A DNA stretch of 38,981 nt, taken from positions 1 through 38,981 of the forward strand of contig UQLO01000027.1 in assembly GCA_900541865.1 (NCBI GenBank). Reading direction: 5' to 3'. A program made the position numbers and the translations under genes. This stretch comes from an uncultured Porphyromonadaceae bacterium (GTDB lineage Bacteria > Bacteroidota > Bacteroidia > Bacteroidales > Muribaculaceae). This document shows, one piece after another, positions 36,671-38,981 of the stretch (the first letter of the stretch is position 1; every line of letters starts with the position of its first letter). The notes under the pieces were generated by a model. The model was not told where the DNA came from. It made no database searches and saw only the letters and a list, made by a program, of their open reading frames with translations.

Positions 36671-36795
36671 CTTCGCATTCTCGGCGCCCTGCGTATTTTG
36701 AGGCTGGAAAAATCCGTTAGCCTCTGCCGCCTCCGAACTTTCTTCGCCCTGCTCTTGTTTTTCTGACGGCGAAGCACTATCTTTCCATCTTTGAC

Positions 36796-36844
36796 ACTTT
36801 TAGGGGTTATAGCTCTGGCCATCAGAGCTATAACCCCTAAAAGT
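36796..36844. repeat. Perfect palindrome with 22-bp arms and ATG in its loop
   Basis: The left arm 36796-36817 and right arm 36823-36844 are exact reverse complements separated by five bases. On the minus strand the loop reads ATGGC, so an ATG (36820-36822) sits at the tip, and the second arm would encode the following residues ARAITPK of a short frame. It marks the 5' end of the polyvalent-type fragment. Confidence 0.92.
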
Positions 36845-37008
36845 TTGTAGTAACTAAAGCGCTCGGGTGATATTTAACTAAATTTTAACATTTCGGTAGT
36901 TGGCTGTAACTACACAGCTATCGCTGGGCGACGATAAAGTCATGGATTAGCGGTTGGCCTGTTAGACCAAAGCCAAAACTGCATCCCAACGGGAAAATTG
37001 ATTTTTCT

Positions 37009-37194
37009 TTGCGGTGTCGGCAACGCACCGGCATAACCAACATGTACCTCAGCCACCGCTACACCATGCTCCAGATGATGCACGTCAGCGGCCACAAGAC
37101 CCAGAAGACCTTCATGGACTACATCAAGCTCTCCTCCGAAGAGATAGCTGACGAAATCGCAACCGCTTCAAAGAAAGACGTTGAGATATGGTGA
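37009..37194 (+). pseudogene. Tyrosine recombinase/integrase, C-terminal remnant
   Basis: Sixty-one residues remain of a phage-type integrase. The catalytic arginine region reads RQRTGITNMYLS, the histidine box VSGHKTQKTF and the nucleophile tyrosine is in MDYIKLS; it ends normally. The frame stays open upstream to 36910 but has no ATG and no recognisable N-terminal or core-binding domain. Complete enzymes of this class in Bacteroidales are about 400 residues. It is a clear sign of a decayed integrative element. Confidence 0.85.
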
Positions 37195-37221
37195 CTTGAA
37201 TAAATTAACAAAGAATAACAT

Positions 37222-37260
37222 TGCAGTGCAAGAATACTGCACCGCTCACGATTAATTTTG
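37222..37260 (+). promoter_or_regulatory. Promoter with operator-like inverted repeat before the DUF1848 gene
   Basis: TAATTTTG (37253-37260) is an exact -7 match, 19 bases before the ATG at 37280. Around the -30 region lies the inverted repeat TGCAGT (37222-37227) / ACTGCA (37236-37241), nested with GTGCA/TGCAC. No TTTG at the usual spacing was found, so transcription may depend on a factor bound at the repeat. Confidence 0.5.
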
Positions 37261-37279
37261 CAATAGAATTTTACTGCTC

Positions 37280-38191
37280 ATGACAACACATGACCATAAA
37301 AATATAATGACCGATGGAGGCGAACGGGTGAAAGCGTTGGCTCCAATGATTGTATCGGCGAGTCGAGCCACTGATATTCCGGCATTCTTCGCTCCATGGC
37401 TATTCGATAGGATACAGAAAGGGTATTGCAAATGGAGAAATCCCTATAACGGCAAAGATTCGTATGTCAGTTTTGCCAATACTCGATTCATTGTCTTTTG
37501 GTCGAAGAATCCGGCACCTATGCTTGAGTACCTTCCGCTTCTGCAAAAGAAAGGTATCGGATTCTATATCCAATATACGCTCAACGATTATGATGCTGAG
37601 AGGCTGGAACCCAACGTCCCGGCGTTGGCTCAAAGAATTGACACATTCAAGCGAATCGTTGACGAATATGGAGTCGGCTCTGCCGTGTGGCGTTTCGACC
37701 CGTTGATTCTAACCGACAGAATCGGCATACCGGAGCTTCTTGATAAGATTCAAGGCATCGCATCGCAACTTTGCGGCTACACAGAACGGTTGGTGTTCAG
37801 TTTTGCCGATATAGCCGGATATAAGAAAGTGGGAGCAAATCTTAGTCGTGCCGGAATCAAATACCGGGAATGGACCGAAGCCGATATGATAGAGTTTGCC
37901 CGACAGTTGGGCCAATTGCATTTGCCCATGCAACTACGTACCTGCGCGGAAAGCATTGACCTCGGAGCATATGGTATTGAACACAATCACTGCATCGATG
38001 CGGAATTAATCTCCCGACTCGCATCCGACGATCCCGCTCTTCAGATGTGGCTCTTTGGCGCTTCGAAAGATAAGGGGCAGCGTCCGGCGTGCGGCTGCAT
38101 TCTCAGCAAGGACATCGGTCAATACAACACCTGCACCCACGGCTGTCTCTATTGTTATGCAACCAATACACCGGCACCCGCAAAAAAATGA
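37280..38191 (+). CDS. DUF1848 family protein with C-terminal cysteine cluster
   Basis: A 303-residue protein of the DUF1848 family (PF08902). The conserved N-terminal motif is MIVSASRATDIPAF, then FIVFWSKNPAP and YIQYTLNDY, and VWRFDPLILT follows in the middle. The C-terminus carries CGCILSKDIGQYNTCTHGC and YCYA, five cysteines able to hold an iron-sulfur cluster. The biochemical function is unknown. Base composition is lower in GC than the flanking core genes. The promoter 19 bases upstream supports the ATG at 37280. Its stop overlaps the next start (ATGA at 38188-38191). Confidence 0.85.
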   Translation: MTTHDHKNIMTDGGERVKALAPMIVSASRATDIPAFFAPWLFDRIQKGYCKWRNPYNGKDSYVSFANTRFIVFWSKNPAPMLEYLPLLQKKGIGFYIQYTLNDYDAERLEPNVPALAQRIDTFKRIVDEYGVGSAVWRFDPLILTDRIGIPELLDKIQGIASQLCGYTERLVFSFADIAGYKKVGANLSRAGIKYREWTEADMIEFARQLGQLHLPMQLRTCAESIDLGAYGIEHNHCIDAELISRLASDDPALQMWLFGASKDKGQRPACGCILSKDIGQYNTCTHGCLYCYATNTPAPAKK

Positions 38192-38487
38192 CAACTCTAA
38201 CAAAAACAATTTATGAAAAAATGTCTGCACAAAACTACTTCTCGGAACTTCTGGACGGAGCAAAGAAACGCATCAATGCTTTTCCCGAAACCAAAACAAA
38301 GAAACTGAAAGAGGCTCTTGAGCATGGTCTAGCCGAATTGAAGACTGAAGATGAAATGGATATGTATCTATCCACGTATGGTGTAACCGCTTTGCCGGCG
38401 GCGTCAATCTTGACCTTGCCGGTGGTCTTGTCGAGCACTTTCTTGTTGCGCACCCGCTCGTCGTACTCCTCGCGCGCGCTGCCATAA
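38188..38487 (+). CDS. Small unknown protein, translationally coupled and 3'-truncated
   Basis: The ATG at 38188 overlaps the DUF1848 stop in an ATGA junction. The first about 65 residues (MTTLTKTIYEKMSAQNYFSE... to DEMDMYLSTYG) are helical, Lys/Glu-rich and look like a genuine protein. Beyond about 38384 the frame reads the antisense of the polyvalent-type fragment (VTALPAASILTLP...), so the native C-terminus has been lost at a recombination junction. No family was recognised for the N-terminal part. The stop at 38487 is fortuitous. Confidence 0.55.
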   Translation: MTTLTKTIYEKMSAQNYFSELLDGAKKRINAFPETKTKKLKEALEHGLAELKTEDEMDMYLSTYGVTALPAASILTLPVVLSSTFLLRTRSSYSSRALP

Positions 38488-38930
38488 TTGGCCCGGAAGC
38501 GTATGGTGGACTTTTTGCTGGGAAGTGCCGCCAGATATGCACCAGAGGTATTGAGTACGTCCGGCTGAGGCATTTTCTCGAAGGAGCCGGTCTCAATATA
38601 ATGGCGTAGGCCTTCTATCACTTCACGCTGACGAGTTGCATCCCCGGCTATCTGGTCGCCGTAGTACATAAACTCCACATAGTCTGTGCCTTTTTCGTCG
38701 CGGAAGCGATGAGGTCTGGTTTTGATAATCAGCCCCACGTTATTAGGCGTGCGCCCGAAGTTGTCCGTAGTGGCGGCGTGGTTGGAAACTCTTATAGTAG
38801 TCAACTGTCCGTTCGCATTGAGTGTGACATAGTTCGAACTGCCGGAATTCGCTCCCGATATACCCAGGGCTTGAGCTATCTTATACACCATCTCGTTGGC
38901 GCCCAAGGCAGATTCTACCTGCAAGTGCAA
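38235..38930 (-). pseudogene. Second polyvalent-type protein fragment
   Basis: Protein-like sequence runs from about 38930 to 38385 on the minus strand. It includes IAQALGISGANSGSSNYV, NGQLTTIRVSNHAATTDNF, DYVEFMYYGDQIAG and RQREVIEGLRHYIETGSFEK, a domain found in large polyvalent proteins of phages and conjugative elements. Below about 38385 the frame only reads antisense of the coupled small gene. At the 5' end the only start is TTG inside a promoter-like TAATTTTG, with an in-frame stop about 27 bases earlier, so both ends are broken. It may come from the same parental gene as the fragment at 34997-36822, but the two do not overlap in content. Confidence 0.6.
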
Positions 38931-38935
38931 AATTA
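38928..38935 (-). promoter_or_regulatory. -7-like element (TAATTTTG) at the edge of the second fragment
   Basis: On the minus strand TAATTTTG matches the consensus exactly and overlaps the first codons of the polyvalent-type fragment. No good -33 match is seen. It may be a native promoter of a gene that was replaced by the fragment. The remaining bases to 38981 show nothing else. Confidence 0.3.
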
Positions 38936-38981
38936 ACCAATAAATTTGAAGAATTCAGCGACTGGGGTTGAAAAGTTAAGT

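Overview
The window looks like a chromosomal segment from a fairly high-GC member of the order Bacteroidales, most likely the Muribaculaceae. The evidence is the tuf/tRNA-Trp/secE/nusG/rplKAJL/rpoBC order, the DUF177-rpmF-fabH-era-der order, several promoters of the Bacteroidetes type (TTTG, then 19-20 bp, then TANNTTTG), weak Shine-Dalgarno signals, and a secreted protein whose C-terminal tail has the FNLQG...GLFIRRQG form common in Muribaculaceae and Prevotella. The family assignment is an inference; the order is secure.

Layout. Positions 1-12168 (+) hold the information-processing cluster: end of tuf, terminator, tRNA-Trp(CCA), secE, nusG, rplK, rplA, rplJ, rplL, a hairpin attenuator/terminator, an unusually long (517 nt) GC-rich leader, rpoB, rpoC and a strong terminator. 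Positions 12169-15078 carry a complex intergenic repeat, a secreted PCMD-like protein (-) and a DUF4268/PD-(D/E)XK-like protein (-). Positions 15028-21981 (-) are a tripartite RND efflux operon (adaptor, pump, outer-membrane channel) whose last gene is a divergent LpxA-type acyltransferase. Positions 22213-23823 (+) carry an OmpA-family porin and a SemiSWEET transporter. Positions 24118-28030 (-) form a compact mazG-deoC-GYF/CD225-recQ operon. A secreted protein of unknown function follows (28141-29559, -). Positions 29763-34880 (-) are the DUF177-rpmF-fabH-era-der operon, interrupted by a second 517-nt gene-free spacer between rpmF and fabH and by repeats between fabH and era.

Positions 34997-38981 are an accessory scar. 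Two fragments of phage/conjugative-element 'large polyvalent protein' type lie on the minus strand. The first starts at a perfect 22-bp-arm palindrome with an ATG in its loop. Between them on the plus strand lie the C-terminal remnant of a tyrosine recombinase, a DUF1848 Fe-S-type protein with an operator-like promoter, and a translationally coupled small gene that is cut off by the second fragment.

The most unusual signal is a family of intergenic elements (12217-12484, 23861-24090, 32271-32362). They keep the same modular fold and loop sequences while their stems change in a compensatory way, and the modules recur in inverted orientation, much like REP/REPIN elements. No RAYT-type transposase is visible in the window. 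No CRISPR array or rRNA was found.
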